This document shows positions 46,620 to 56,800 of a stretch of 64,000 bases of DNA, piece by piece; within the stretch, counting starts at the first letter, position 1; each line of letters begins with the position of its first letter. The translations under genes and the position numbers were made by a program. The notes under the pieces were generated by a model that worked only from the letters and a program-made list of their open reading frames with translations, ran no database searches and was not told the origin of the DNA. The stretch is from positions 1,488,001-1,552,000 of the forward strand of contig CAVYEM010000001.1 of the NCBI GenBank assembly GCA_963767635.1, read 5' to 3'. This DNA comes from CAVYEM01 sp963767635 (GTDB lineage: Bacteria; Vulcanimicrobiota; Vulcanimicrobiia; Vulcanimicrobiales; Vulcanimicrobiaceae).

Positions 46620-47480
46620 GTGATAGCGGGTCGGCTAGTTTTCGTGACCGGACTTTCAGGCGCCGGCAAGAGTCAGGCAATGAAGACGCTTGAAGATTTG
46701 GGCTTTTACTGTGTAGATAACCTTCCTCCCAAACTCACGCCGCAAACCCTCTCGTTGCTTGCAAACGGCCAAGTTCGGGAGGTCGCAATTGCGCTGGACG
46801 TTCGCAGCGGCGGAGCGTTGGGAGAAGCGCTCCCGCTGCTTTCCGATTTGAGCGCGCAAGGCGTTCACCCGCTTCTGCTTTTTTTGGATGCGCGCGACGA
46901 CGTGCTCGTGCGGCGCTACAGCGAAACGCGGCGGCGCCACCCGTTTGCATCGGTCGGCTCGCTTCGCGAAGCCATCGCAGTGGAGCGCGCGACCCTTGCG
47001 CCGCTGCGCGCGCTGGCCTCGCACGTGATCGACACGACCACCCTCACGCACGCCGATCTGAAAGAGCGCATCCTTGCCTCGTTTTCGCCCGAGCATCCCG
47101 AACGCCGCCTCTCGATCACGATCGTCGCCTTCGGCTTCAAGTACGGCATCCCACTGGATTTGGATCTGCTCTTCGACGTGCGTTTTCTGCACAATCCCAA
47201 CTACGTCGACCGGCTGCGCCCGCTCACGGGGGCCGACCCCGCCGTCGCCCAATACATTGAAACCGATCCTTCCAGCGGTCCGTTCATGGATCAACTCTTC
47301 GGGATGATGGATTTTTTGATGCCGCGCTTTTTGGCCGAGGGAAAATCGCAGCTCACGATTGGGATAGGGTGCACCGGCGGCCGCCACCGTTCGGTCTATG
47401 TGGCGCGCCGCTTGTACGAACATTTGGAGCGCCAGGGACAGCAAGACTTGTACTTGGATACGCGGGATTCCGTCCGATGA
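46620..47480 (+). CDS. rapZ: RNase adapter / nucleotide-binding protein RapZ (YvcJ)
   Basis: 286 residues, starting at GTG 46620. The P-loop is VTGLSGAGKSQAMKTLEDLGFYCVDNLPP, with Walker B LLFLDARDDVLVRRYSETRRRHP. The C-terminal RapZ domain is FGFKYGIPLDLDLLFDVRFLHNPNYVDRLRP, GIGCTGGRHRSVYVAR. In E. coli RapZ controls glucosamine-6-phosphate synthase RNA; outside enterobacteria it is linked to envelope control. It overlaps yvcK by 4 bases. Confidence 0.95.
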   Translation: MIAGRLVFVTGLSGAGKSQAMKTLEDLGFYCVDNLPPKLTPQTLSLLANGQVREVAIALDVRSGGALGEALPLLSDLSAQGVHPLLLFLDARDDVLVRRYSETRRRHPFASVGSLREAIAVERATLAPLRALASHVIDTTTLTHADLKERILASFSPEHPERRLSITIVAFGFKYGIPLDLDLLFDVRFLHNPNYVDRLRPLTGADPAVAQYIETDPSSGPFMDQLFGMMDFLMPRFLAEGKSQLTIGIGCTGGRHRSVYVARRLYEHLERQGQQDLYLDTRDSVR

Positions 47481-48826
47481 TGCAGCGCATTCCGCCGTTT
47501 CTGCGGTGGGCGATACCGGGGCTGGGGGTCAAGCGCTGGCTGATCGTTGCGATCGCCGGCATCCTACTGTTCGTCAATGGTATCGATCGCTATTTGGTAG
47601 CAATCGGCTACGACGTGCACGCCAATGAAATGATCGACGGTTTCGTCGACGGATACTTCGCGCCCAGCTTGCTAAAGTGGGTGTTTATGGCGGTGGGCAT
47701 CGCCTTGATATTTGTCGGAACGCGCCAATGGCTGCTCGCCATGCTGCGCGCCAGCGCCATGGGCGGAAGCGATCGCATTCTGGATACGCTCTACGAAATG
47801 CGCTTGCGCAGCGGCTACAAAATCGTCGCGATCGGCGGCGGGACGGGGCTCTCCACGCTGCTGCGTGGGCTCAAACGCAAGACGACGAATTTAACAGCGA
47901 TCGTTACCGTCAGCGACGACGGCGGCAGCTCCGGCCGCTTGCGGCGAGAACTCGGCGTGCTGCCTCCGGGGGACGTGCGCAACTGTTTGGTCGCGCTGGC
48001 CGACGACGAAGCGATGGTGACGGATCTCTTTCGCTACCGGTTCAGCGAAGGCGACGGCCTGACGGGCCATTCATTCGGCAATTTGTTTTTGGCGGCAATG
48101 ACCGGCATTACCGGTAACTTCGATCGCGCCATCAAGGAATCGAGCCGGGTGCTCAACATTAAAGGGCGCGTGCTGCCGTCGACGCTCGGCATCGCGCACT
48201 TGTGCGCCCGGCTTGCCGACGGAACGGTGGTGGAGGGCGAGTCGAATATTTCCGCCTCCAAGCAGCCGATTAAACAGGTCTTCTTCGATCCGCCGTACGC
48301 CGCTCCGCTGGGCGAAGCGATTACCGCCATCCGGCAAGCCGACGCAATCGTGCTGGGACCGGGGAGTTTATACACCTCGATTCTGCCGAATTTTTTAGTC
48401 GATCGCATCGCGCGCGAAGTCGCATCGTCGCAAGCAGTCAAAATGTACGTCTGCAACGTCATGACGCAGCCGGGCGAAACGGACAGCATGACGGCGGCGC
48501 ACCACGTTGAAGCGCTGCTCGAGATCGCCGGAACGCGTGTGTGCGATTACGTCGTGGTCAACGATCAGCCGCCGTCGAAGCTGCTGGAGGCGTATGCCGT
48601 GGAAGGACAGATTCCGGTTCAGCCGGACGTGGAGCGCATCGTCGAAATCGGACTAACGCCCGTGCGCGCGCAGATGATCAGCGAGACAGCGACGGTTCGC
48701 CACGATCCCGAGAAACTCGCGCAGGTCGTGCTCGGCGTGATCGATCGCGCAATCGCTCAACGCGCGGCATACATGCGTCCGGCGCGTCTGTACGAGCAAA
48801 CCGTTAGTGCGAGAGCGTCACGGTGA
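47477..48826 (+). CDS. yvcK: YvcK/CofD-like protein with two N-terminal membrane helices
   Basis: About 449 residues from ATG 47477. Two transmembrane helices (about 19-37 and 66-84) precede the Rossmann-like YvcK core (KIVAIGGGTGLSTLLRGLKRKTTNLTAIVTVSDDGGSSGRLR, then LGPGSLYTSILPNF). Homologues bind UDP-GlcNAc and support cell-wall synthesis and gluconeogenic growth. rapZ-yvcK is a conserved pair; whiA is not seen next to them. Its end overlaps the convergent lipoprotein gene by 23 bases. Confidence 0.92.
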   Translation: MMQRIPPFLRWAIPGLGVKRWLIVAIAGILLFVNGIDRYLVAIGYDVHANEMIDGFVDGYFAPSLLKWVFMAVGIALIFVGTRQWLLAMLRASAMGGSDRILDTLYEMRLRSGYKIVAIGGGTGLSTLLRGLKRKTTNLTAIVTVSDDGGSSGRLRRELGVLPPGDVRNCLVALADDEAMVTDLFRYRFSEGDGLTGHSFGNLFLAAMTGITGNFDRAIKESSRVLNIKGRVLPSTLGIAHLCARLADGTVVEGESNISASKQPIKQVFFDPPYAAPLGEAITAIRQADAIVLGPGSLYTSILPNFLVDRIAREVASSQAVKMYVCNVMTQPGETDSMTAAHHVEALLEIAGTRVCDYVVVNDQPPSKLLEAYAVEGQIPVQPDVERIVEIGLTPVRAQMISETATVRHDPEKLAQVVLGVIDRAIAQRAAYMRPARLYEQTVSARASR

Positions 48827-49139
48827 GTGCGAGCGGTTTGTCAGGCGCCAAATGTACGCTGCCCGAATACGATTTATAGTTTGCGTTGGCCACCGTGACG
48901 ACGTAGTCGACGTTCCCCACGGGAACTTGCGCGAATGAAAACTTGCCCGAGGCGTCCGTCTGCTTCGTCAGCACCGTATCAACGGTCACGGTCGCACCGC
49001 TGATGGGTTGATTGGTGGCCGCATCGACGACGATGCCTTGCAGGCTCTGGTACGTTCCGCCCGGCGGCAGCGAACTGTCGTTGCATGCGGCCAGCGCCAC
49101 GAGCGCGCACAGCGCCCAAACCCATCGTGCACGTTTCAT
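48804..49139 (-). CDS. Lipoprotein with carboxypeptidase-regulatory-like domain
   Basis: 111 residues. The signal sequence WVWALCALVALAAC ends in a lipobox (LAAC), so the Cys is the acylated residue. The mature part is one beta-sandwich (LQGIVVDAATNQPISGATVTVDT, DASGKFSFAQVPVGNVDYVVTV), the CarboxypepD_reg-like fold. It probably sits on the membrane surface as a binding or structural module. Confidence 0.85.
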   Translation of the reverse strand: MKRARWVWALCALVALAACNDSSLPPGGTYQSLQGIVVDAATNQPISGATVTVDTVLTKQTDASGKFSFAQVPVGNVDYVVTVANANYKSYSGSVHLAPDKPLALTVTLSH

Positions 49140-49255
49140 ACAGCCCATCCTCTTCTTCCACTATAGTACCCGGCCCGGCCAACGTGACCAAGCGAAGGGC
49201 CACGAACGCGACGCGCGGAACCGCGAAAGGTTCCCATTCGATCGGAGGCTTTCCC

Positions 49256-50662
49256 GTGACGACGACGGCGTCGAACCCCAACACCCGCATCACATACTAC
49301 GACGACGCGCTCGACGCGGTCGGCAACACGCCGCTCATCAAGCTGAACAAGGTGACCGACGGCGCACGCTGTTTGGTCCTCGCCAAGGTCGAGTACGTAA
49401 ACCCAGGCGGCAGCGTGAAAGACCGGCCGGCGGTCGCAATGCTGGACGCCGCGGAGCAAGCCGGTTTGCTCAAGCCGGGCGGAACGATCGTCGAGCCCAC
49501 CAGCGGCAACACCGGCTCGGGCCTGGCCATGGCCGCCGCGATCCGGGGCTATCGCTGCATCCTCGTCATGCCCGACAAGATGTCCAAGGAAAAGGTCGAT
49601 CTGCTGCGCGCCTACGGCGCCGAGGTCGTCGTCACGCCGACCAACGTTCCCAACGACTCTCCCGAATCGTACTACGGCGTGGCCAACCGGCTGGCATCGG
49701 AAATCGCCGGGGCGTTCCAGCCCAATCAGTTTCACAATCATCATAATCCGCAAGCGCACTACCACACGACCGGTCCGGAGATTTGGACGCAAACCGCGGG
49801 ACGCCTCACGCATTTCGTGGCCGGCATCGGCACGGGCGGCACGATTTCGGGCACGGCGCGCTATCTGAAGGAACAAAACCCGAAGATTCACGTGGTCGGG
49901 GCTGATCCCGAAGGATCGATCTACTCCGGCGATACGCCCAAGTCGTACGCGGTCGAAGGCATCGGCATGTCGTATTTGCCCGAAACCGTCGACCTGAAGG
50001 TCATCGACGAAATGGTGCGCGTGTCCGATCGCGAGTCGTTTCTCATGGCGCGCCGGATCACGCGCGAGGAAGGGTTGCTCGTCGGCGGCTCGTCCGGGAC
50101 CGCCGCCGTTGCCGCGATGAAGCTGGCAAACACGCTGCCGGAGGACGCCGTGCTAGTCGTGTTGTTTCCCGATTCCGGGCGCGGATATATGTCGAAGATT
50201 TTCAACGACGAATGGATGATCGCCAACGGCTTTCTTTCCGAAGGAAAGCGCCGCGCCACGGTGGGCGACGTGCTGCGCAGTAAACGCCCTCTTCCGCCGC
50301 TGATCACCGTCAAGGACACCGACGTGGTCAAAGACGCGCTCGATCTCTTGCGACAGTACGAAATATCGCAGATTCCCGTTATGCGAGGACACGAGCAGAT
50401 CGGCAGCATCAACGACGTCGGCGTGATGCAAGCCGTTTTCGATCGGTCCGACATCATCCACAAACCGGTCAGCGAGGTCATGGGACGGCCGTTTCCGGTA
50501 CTGGACCAGAGCGAGGAGATCGATCGCGCGTACAAACTGCTCACGCTGGCCAACCATGCGGTCGTGGTGACCGACGAAGAAGAACCGATCGGCGTGCTCA
50601 CGCGCCAGGACATCATCAGTTATCTTTCGGCCGCAAGCGACGCGCCGAAGGCGCATTTGTAA
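49256..50662 (+). CDS. Cystathionine beta-synthase with C-terminal CBS-domain pair
   Basis: About 468 residues, starting at GTG 49256 with CGGAGG 7 bases upstream. The PLP domain has VGNTPLIKLNKV, the Lys in NPGGSVKDRPA, PTSGNTGSGLAMAAA and GTGGTISGTARYLKE. A linker leads to two CBS domains (DALDLLRQYEISQIPVMRG, RAYKLLTLANHAVVVTDEEEPIGVLTRQDI). It joins serine and homocysteine into cystathionine. The CBS pair may respond to an adenosyl ligand. The gamma-lyase gene starts 15 bases later. Confidence 0.93.
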   Translation: MTTTASNPNTRITYYDDALDAVGNTPLIKLNKVTDGARCLVLAKVEYVNPGGSVKDRPAVAMLDAAEQAGLLKPGGTIVEPTSGNTGSGLAMAAAIRGYRCILVMPDKMSKEKVDLLRAYGAEVVVTPTNVPNDSPESYYGVANRLASEIAGAFQPNQFHNHHNPQAHYHTTGPEIWTQTAGRLTHFVAGIGTGGTISGTARYLKEQNPKIHVVGADPEGSIYSGDTPKSYAVEGIGMSYLPETVDLKVIDEMVRVSDRESFLMARRITREEGLLVGGSSGTAAVAAMKLANTLPEDAVLVVLFPDSGRGYMSKIFNDEWMIANGFLSEGKRRATVGDVLRSKRPLPPLITVKDTDVVKDALDLLRQYEISQIPVMRGHEQIGSINDVGVMQAVFDRSDIIHKPVSEVMGRPFPVLDQSEEIDRAYKLLTLANHAVVVTDEEEPIGVLTRQDIISYLSAASDAPKAHL

Positions 50663-50677
50663 CACGCGCAAGCCACG

Positions 50678-51865
50678 ATGAAATTCAGTACGAAGGCTAT
50701 TCACGCCGGTCAAGATCCCGACCCCGCCACCGGCGCCACGATCGTCCCGATCTATCAAACCTCGACGTACACGCAAGACGCTGTTGGGGCACACAAGGGC
50801 TTCGACTACAGCCGCACCATCAACCCAACACGGGTCGCGCTCGAAACGCAGCTCGCGGCATTGGAGAACGCGCGGCACGCCGCTGCGTTCGCCAGCGGCA
50901 TGGCGGCGACGGCGGCGGTGCTGAACACGCTCTCGAGCGGCGATCATGTCGTTGCATCCGACGACATGTACGGCGGAACGTACCGCTTGTTCTCACGCGT
51001 TCTGGAGCGATACGGTCTGGAATTCTCGTACGCCGACATGACCGATCTGCAAGCGGTTCGGGCGGCGCTCAGGCCCAACACGAAAATGCTTTGGATCGAA
51101 ACGCCGACCAACCCGATGCTCAAGCTGATCGATATCGCGGCGATTGCAAGACTCGAGGCGGAAGGCGGTGAGGGCATCGGCAAAGCGTTGGTCGCCGTCG
51201 ACAACACCTTCGCCTCGCCGTACTTTCAGCAGCCGCTCGCGCTGGGAGCCGACGTCGTGGTACATTCGACAACCAAGTATATCGGCGGCCACAGCGACGT
51301 CGTCGGCGGCGTTGCGCTCACCAACGACGACGCGTTGCACGAAACGATCAAGTTTCATCAGAACGCCGTAGGCGGAGTGCCGAGTCCGCACGACGCGTGG
51401 CTGACCATGCGCGGCGCCAAAACGCTGGCATTGCGCATGCGGGAGCATGCCAAGAACGCGCAAGCAGTGGCGGAGTTTCTGCAGTCGCACCCGAGCGTGG
51501 ATCACGTGTACTATCCGGGCCTTCCGTCGCATCCACAGTACGAACTCGCCAAACGGCAGATGTCCGGATTCGGCGGGATGCTGTCCTTCACGCTGCAAGC
51601 GCCGGCCGAAACTGCGATGCAGTTCGCCGCGAATTTGAAGTATTTCAGTTTAGCGGAAAGTTTGGGAGGGGTGGAATCGCTGATCTGCCATCCCGCGCGC
51701 ATGACGCATGGATCCATTCCCAAGGAAGAGCGGGACAGGCGCGGCGTTACCGACGGACTGCTGCGGCTTTCGGTGGGGATTGAGGATATCGACGATTTAA
51801 TCGGGGACTTGCGTTCCGGCTTGGAGCGGATTGCGAGCCCGCGCGAAGCGTTTGCGTCACGGTGA
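50678..51865 (+). CDS. Cystathionine gamma-lyase/gamma-synthase family PLP enzyme
   Basis: 395 residues. It has the Cys/Met-metabolism layout: STKAIHAGQDPDPATGATIVPIYQTSTY, FASGMAATAAVL, IETPTNPMLKLIDI, the PLP Lys in VVHSTTKYIGGHSDVVGG, and LGGVESLICHPARMTH near the end. With the CBS gene directly upstream the likely role is cystathionine gamma-lyase, completing transsulfuration from homocysteine to cysteine. The synthase reaction cannot be excluded by sequence alone. Confidence 0.92.
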   Translation: MKFSTKAIHAGQDPDPATGATIVPIYQTSTYTQDAVGAHKGFDYSRTINPTRVALETQLAALENARHAAAFASGMAATAAVLNTLSSGDHVVASDDMYGGTYRLFSRVLERYGLEFSYADMTDLQAVRAALRPNTKMLWIETPTNPMLKLIDIAAIARLEAEGGEGIGKALVAVDNTFASPYFQQPLALGADVVVHSTTKYIGGHSDVVGGVALTNDDALHETIKFHQNAVGGVPSPHDAWLTMRGAKTLALRMREHAKNAQAVAEFLQSHPSVDHVYYPGLPSHPQYELAKRQMSGFGGMLSFTLQAPAETAMQFAANLKYFSLAESLGGVESLICHPARMTHGSIPKEERDRRGVTDGLLRLSVGIEDIDDLIGDLRSGLERIASPREAFASR

Positions 51866-51867
51866 GC

Positions 51868-52212
51868 GGCCCTTCGACAGGCTCAGGGTGACAAAAGCAA
51901 GGCTCAGCGTGACAAAAGCGTTGCGCTTCGACAGGCTCAGGGTGACAAAAGCAGGGCTCAGAGTGACAAACGCAGCGCTTCGACAGGCTCAGGGTGACAA
52001 ACGCGTTGCGCTTCGACAGGCTCAACGTGACAAAAGCAGAGCTCAGCGTGACAAAAGCAGGGCTCAGCGTGACAAGCGCAGCGCTTCGACAGGCTCAGCG
52101 TGACAAACGCAGCGCTTCGACAGGCTCAGCGTGACAAAAGCAGGGCTCAGCGTGACAAACGTGGTGCTTCGACAGGCTCAGCATGACAAGGGTGGCTCAG
52201 GGTGACAAGGGC
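51868..52212. repeat. REP-like palindromic repeat array 3
   Basis: A mosaic of about eight short units built on CTTCGACAGGCTCAGGGTGA or its CAGCGTGA variant, alternating with half units (AGGGCTCAGCGTGACAAA). All copies face the same way, unlike arrays 1 and 2. It lies between the convergent ends of the gamma-lyase and the secreted protein at 52218. Confidence 0.85.
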
Positions 52213-52217
52213 GACGA

Positions 52218-52757
52218 TCAGTAGCGATTCTTCGGATATGCGACGGCGCTGATGTTCGCCAGATCGCGTTTTGCTTGCGCCTCGTCCAGCATGCCGTAAC
52301 GCCCGGTTTCAAACACTTCGACGCCACGCACGCCGTCGGCCCAGAGATACTCGTAACCCTTGACTTCGTCGAAACCGCTCCCGATAGAGATATCGAGCCA
52401 GTACGCGGGCATGCCGTTGGCGAGCTTCGTCGCCGTCTTCTTAATGAAGACGCCGTCGCCTTGCGTGCGCGCATCGTTTTCGACGGTCACGTCAAACGCG
52501 TCGGCCGTTCCGTCGAAGTTTTGCATGCGCACTCCGATGTTCGTGGCATCCTTTTGATTGGGATGGCGGATGAAGTCCGCGACGATCGTCGGTTGTTCGA
52601 ATACCGCCGGATCGTGCGGCGGTATTCGCATCGCGACACAATCGGCCGGCGCCGTGAACGACATCGCCGGATCGTTATACTCGTTTCCGGCGGCGAGCAC
52701 TTGGGCCGGCAGCAACAATACTGCGGCGCTCAGTACGGCAACGGCGAGGCGGTTCAT
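52218..52757 (-). CDS. Secreted protein of unknown function
   Basis: 179 residues with a signal peptide (NRLAVAVLSAAVLLLPAQVLA). The mature domain has FTAPADCVAMRIPPHDP, GVRMQNFDGTADAFDVTVEND and ANGMPAYWLDISIGSGFDEVKGYEYLW, which looks like an extracytoplasmic beta domain of the kind found in periplasmic stress or surface proteins. Its ATG overlaps the esterase stop, so the two are cotranscribed. Confidence 0.7.
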   Translation of the reverse strand: MNRLAVAVLSAAVLLLPAQVLAAGNEYNDPAMSFTAPADCVAMRIPPHDPAVFEQPTIVADFIRHPNQKDATNIGVRMQNFDGTADAFDVTVENDARTQGDGVFIKKTATKLANGMPAYWLDISIGSGFDEVKGYEYLWADGVRGVEVFETGRYGMLDEAQAKRDLANISAVAYPKNRY

Positions 52758-53797
52758 TCACTCTCCAGAACGCCAGCCAACGCCGGCAGCGATATTTCGT
52801 AGCGGTATCCGACGTTTCGATGGTCGTCGTCAAACTCTTCGTGCCGCACGTCCAGCCCCACGTCCCGCATGCGCTGGGTGAGCACACGCGCGCCGATGTC
52901 CAAGGCATACTCGTCGCGCCGGCCGCAATCCACATAACGCAACCGTAGCCGCGCCAGTTCCGCCTGCCGCTGCGTGCACATGCGGACAGGGTCGAATGCG
53001 AGCCAGCGGGTAAATACTTCCTCGCGCAACGCGCCGGTCTCACGCTCGAACGGCAAGTCCAAATCGAACGGCGCAGCGCTCGCAGGCGTATACGCCGCGG
53101 TATAGCCCAACATCTCCATCGTCGTGTACTCCGCAGGCGAACGCTTGGGCTTTCCTTCAAATGCTTCGACGAATCCGGCGATGTTCCAGCCGTAACTCTC
53201 CAGCGTGCGCTGCGCATGTGCGAACGACGGCGCATACGCATACTCAAAGTACGCATCGCCGCTGTGCGAGGCAAACGCCGAAAACACGCCCGCGTGCTGC
53301 ATGCTCAGGTACAGCGAACCAAAGCCGCCTGAGGACTTGCCCAACACTGCACGCCCTTCTTCGCGCGCCACCGTCCGGTAAGACGCGTCAACGTGGCCGA
53401 TCACGTCGCGAATCACGTACGTCGCGTAATCGCCGTTGTGAATCGAGTTGACGTACTGGGATCCTCCCAAGCGAGTGAATCCATCGACGACCACGAGCAT
53501 CGTAGGCTGCATGCGGCGCTGTGCGACGAGGCGATCGATCCATTGCACGACGTTCGTTTCCCACGGTCGCGCAGCGACGAGCGCGGCGGCGTCACCGGTA
53601 TACCCGTGCAGGCAATACAGCACGGGATACCGGCGAGATCCGGCGCTATCGTACTGCGGCGGCGTGTACACCACGACGGGGCGTTGCGCCGAATCTCCAA
53701 GCGCGTTGCCTTGCAGCGCGGAGCTGGTAATACAATCGACGTGCACCTCCCCGTCTAACTGAAGTAAGCGTGCCAGCGGCGAAAGCGTATCGTTCAT
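52754..53797 (-). CDS. Esterase D/enterochelin esterase-like hydrolase
   Basis: 347 residues. RPVVVYTPPQYDSAGSRRYPVLYCLHGYTG leads into the hydrolase fold. The nucleophile Ser is in VLGKSSGGFGSLYL, and the C-terminal FDDDHRNVGYRYEISLP supplies the His. This is the PF00756-like esterase class that acts on feruloyl esters, siderophores or S-formylglutathione. No signal peptide is evident. It overlaps the downstream secreted protein by 4 bases. Confidence 0.82.
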   Translation of the reverse strand: MNDTLSPLARLLQLDGEVHVDCITSSALQGNALGDSAQRPVVVYTPPQYDSAGSRRYPVLYCLHGYTGDAAALVAARPWETNVVQWIDRLVAQRRMQPTMLVVVDGFTRLGGSQYVNSIHNGDYATYVIRDVIGHVDASYRTVAREEGRAVLGKSSGGFGSLYLSMQHAGVFSAFASHSGDAYFEYAYAPSFAHAQRTLESYGWNIAGFVEAFEGKPKRSPAEYTTMEMLGYTAAYTPASAAPFDLDLPFERETGALREEVFTRWLAFDPVRMCTQRQAELARLRLRYVDCGRRDEYALDIGARVLTQRMRDVGLDVRHEEFDDDHRNVGYRYEISLPALAGVLESE

Positions 53798-53851
53798 GCG
53801 GCCTTCTTTCGTCGCGGGTGCCGCAGTCCACTACACCGAACCGGGCCGCTC

Positions 53852-56800
53852 ATGTTACGCGGAATAACGCTGCGCGGCGCGGTTTCGCTCAATATCATCA
53901 CGATGATCGGCATTGGTCCGCTCATTACGATCCCGCTCGTGCTGGCGCAACTCGCAGGTCCCCTGGCACTGCTGGGCTGGATCGTGGGCGCGGTGGTCGC
54001 GCTGTGCGACGGGCTGGTGTGGGCGGAACTCGGATCGCGTTACCCCAGTTCAGGCGGCACGTACGTGTATCTGCGCGAGATCTTTGGATCGCAGCGATGG
54101 GGCAGACTGCTCGCGTTTTTGTTCAATTGGCAGTACTTCCTGAGCGCGTCGCTTGTGATCTCCACCGGATACATCGGGTTCGCGAATTACGCGGGTTATA
54201 TTTTTCCCGGCATCGCGAACGTCCCGGCGCAGGGTCACCTGGTTGCGCTCGGCATCGGGCTGCTCACGATTGCGATGCTCTACCGCCGCATAACGACGAT
54301 CGCATCCTTCGGCATCGCGCTCGCAGCCACCGCGATAGGCACGCTGATCATCGTCGGCATCGCGGGATATTCGCATGCCGATTTCCACCGCGCGTTCACG
54401 TTGGATTCTCCGGTATCGTTCGGCCTGGGATTTTTAGCCGGGCTCGGCGGCGCGCTCTACATCACGCTCTACGATTACGCGGGTTACTCCGCAATAGCGC
54501 TGGTGGCCGAAGAATGCCGCGAACCGCGGCGCACGCTTCCGCTCGCGATTATTTCATCCATTTTGCTCGTGCTCGGGCTCTATCTTTTTCTGCAGATCGG
54601 CGTGCTGAGCGCGATCCCATGGCGGACGCTGGTGGGGCATAACGGTTCCCCCGCGCCGGCGCAAGCGCAGTATGTCGCGTCGACGGTCGTTGGCAACGTG
54701 TGGGGCATCTGGCCGGCTCGCGCGGTTACCGTGCTGATTTTAATTACCGCTTTTGCCTCGGTGTACGGCGGTCTGCTCGGGGCATCGCGCGTGCCCTTTG
54801 CCGCTGCGCGCGACGGCGCATTCCTACCCATGTTCGCAAAGCTCCATCCCAGCAAGCACTTTCCGTACGTTTCGCTGCTAGGGATGGGCGCAATTTCGTT
54901 GATCGCGTGCTTTTTTGATTTAAATTTCGTCATCGCCGTCGTCGGGACGTCGGGCATTTTGATCGGCAGCATCGGGCAAATCGCCGCGCTCTTCGTCATG
55001 CGCGGCCGCGGCGAACGGTCACCGTTTCGCATGTGGCTCTATCCCATTCCCGCGCTCCTGGCACTGCTGGGATGGGCGCTGGCATTCGCCAACACCGGAG
55101 CCGCGGCAATGGAGCTGGGCGTGGGCTGGTTGTGCGCGGGCATCGTAGTGTATTTGCTCGTCGCCAAGGCGCAGTCGGCGTGGCCGTTTGCCGCCGCAGT
55201 TGCTGCAGCAATGCTCGTGCTGTTCGCTCCGCTGAGCACGCACGCCGCAACGAACGTGCAGGCCGTTCCCAAACCATTCTTTATGTACGGCGCGGCGTTT
55301 TTTTACGAACGCGTGCCGCGCGCGCAGTGGCCGCAGGCGCTGGCGCTTTATCGCCGCTTAGGCATCAACACCATCGATCTCTACGTCATGTGGAATTGGC
55401 ACGAGCCGCAGGAGGGCCGTTTCGATTTTACGGGACGCACGAACGCGCGGCGGGATCTGATCGGACTGTTCAAGTTGCTGCACGCGGACAATATGCGCGT
55501 CGTGCTGCGTCCGGGTCCGGTGATTCGCAACGAATGGCGCAACGGCGGCTATCCCGCGTGGCTGCTCGAGCGGCCGGAATATCGCATGCCGCTGCGCGAC
55601 GTGCTGGAAGGGCGCTATCCGGCCACCGCGACGCTGCAGAACGCGCACTCCGATGCTGCAGCTGCGGAATGGATGCGTAACCCGGTGCACATGCGCTACG
55701 CAACACGCTGGCTGCAAAGGGTGCTTCGAACGCTGCGGCCCTGGCACAGCGACATTGTGGCGGTCGCGCTCGACGACGACCAAGGCGCGTATCTGGACAA
55801 CGACACGTGGCCCGCGCCTAATTTCCACCGGTACATTGCGTATTTGGCTTCAGTGGTGCACCGCGCTGCGGGCGCATCCATGCCGGTGTTCATCAACACC
55901 TATCAGATGAAAGTGCCGGCGTCCTCACCGGCGTGGGCGTGGGGCAACTGGTATCAAAGCGACGCGTACAGCATCGGCGAGCACGATCGCGCGCAACTGG
56001 AGTTTTCAACGGGCCTGCTGCAGACGCAACTCCGCCGGGGCATCGAAATCGGGGAATTTCAAGCGGGCTGGCTTCAAGGAGCGGACGAGCCGGCGCCGCG
56101 GGCGGCAGATCCCGCGAACACGACGCTGGCGCTGCATACGCTGCTGCAGATGGGCGCTCACGGCATCGTGAACTTCCCCGTGCAGGACACGCTCGATCCT
56201 GCCGGATGGGAAGCGCCGTGGAGCAACGCGTTCTACTCCTGGGATGCGGCATTCTCAGTGCAACTGCGTCCGCAAGCTCGCTACAGGCCCACGCAGCGGT
56301 TCGGCGAGATCGTCTCGCGCTACGGCGCCCTCTTGGCACGAACGCATCCGGCCGCCGATGCGGCGATTGCGTATCTTACGAGCGCCTACGATGCCGCGCA
56401 CCTCACGAACGCCGACGTCGCCGCAATTGCGCAATCGACGATCGGCGCGCAGCGCGGCTGCCGCATCATGCGCATTACCTGCGCGCTGGTGGATCTGCGT
56501 TATATTCCTAGCGCCGAGCTTGCGCGGTACCAAACGCTCATCGTTCCCCGCACGGGCCTGCGGCGCGCGTACGTGCGCACGGTATTGCAAAAACTTGCGC
56601 GGTTTCGCGCCGGGCACGGCCGCATCGTGCGCAGCGCGCGGAACGCGCAGATCGCTTCTCCTGCGGCCGGCGGCATCCCCAACGCAACCTTGCTGCTGGC
56701 CGATGACGAACGCTACGGCTTTTTGGACGTGGTCAATTACGGCCGCTCGATATTTCGAACGCCGGGCCGCAAGCTGCACGTCGGGCGTTTCTCCGCCGAC

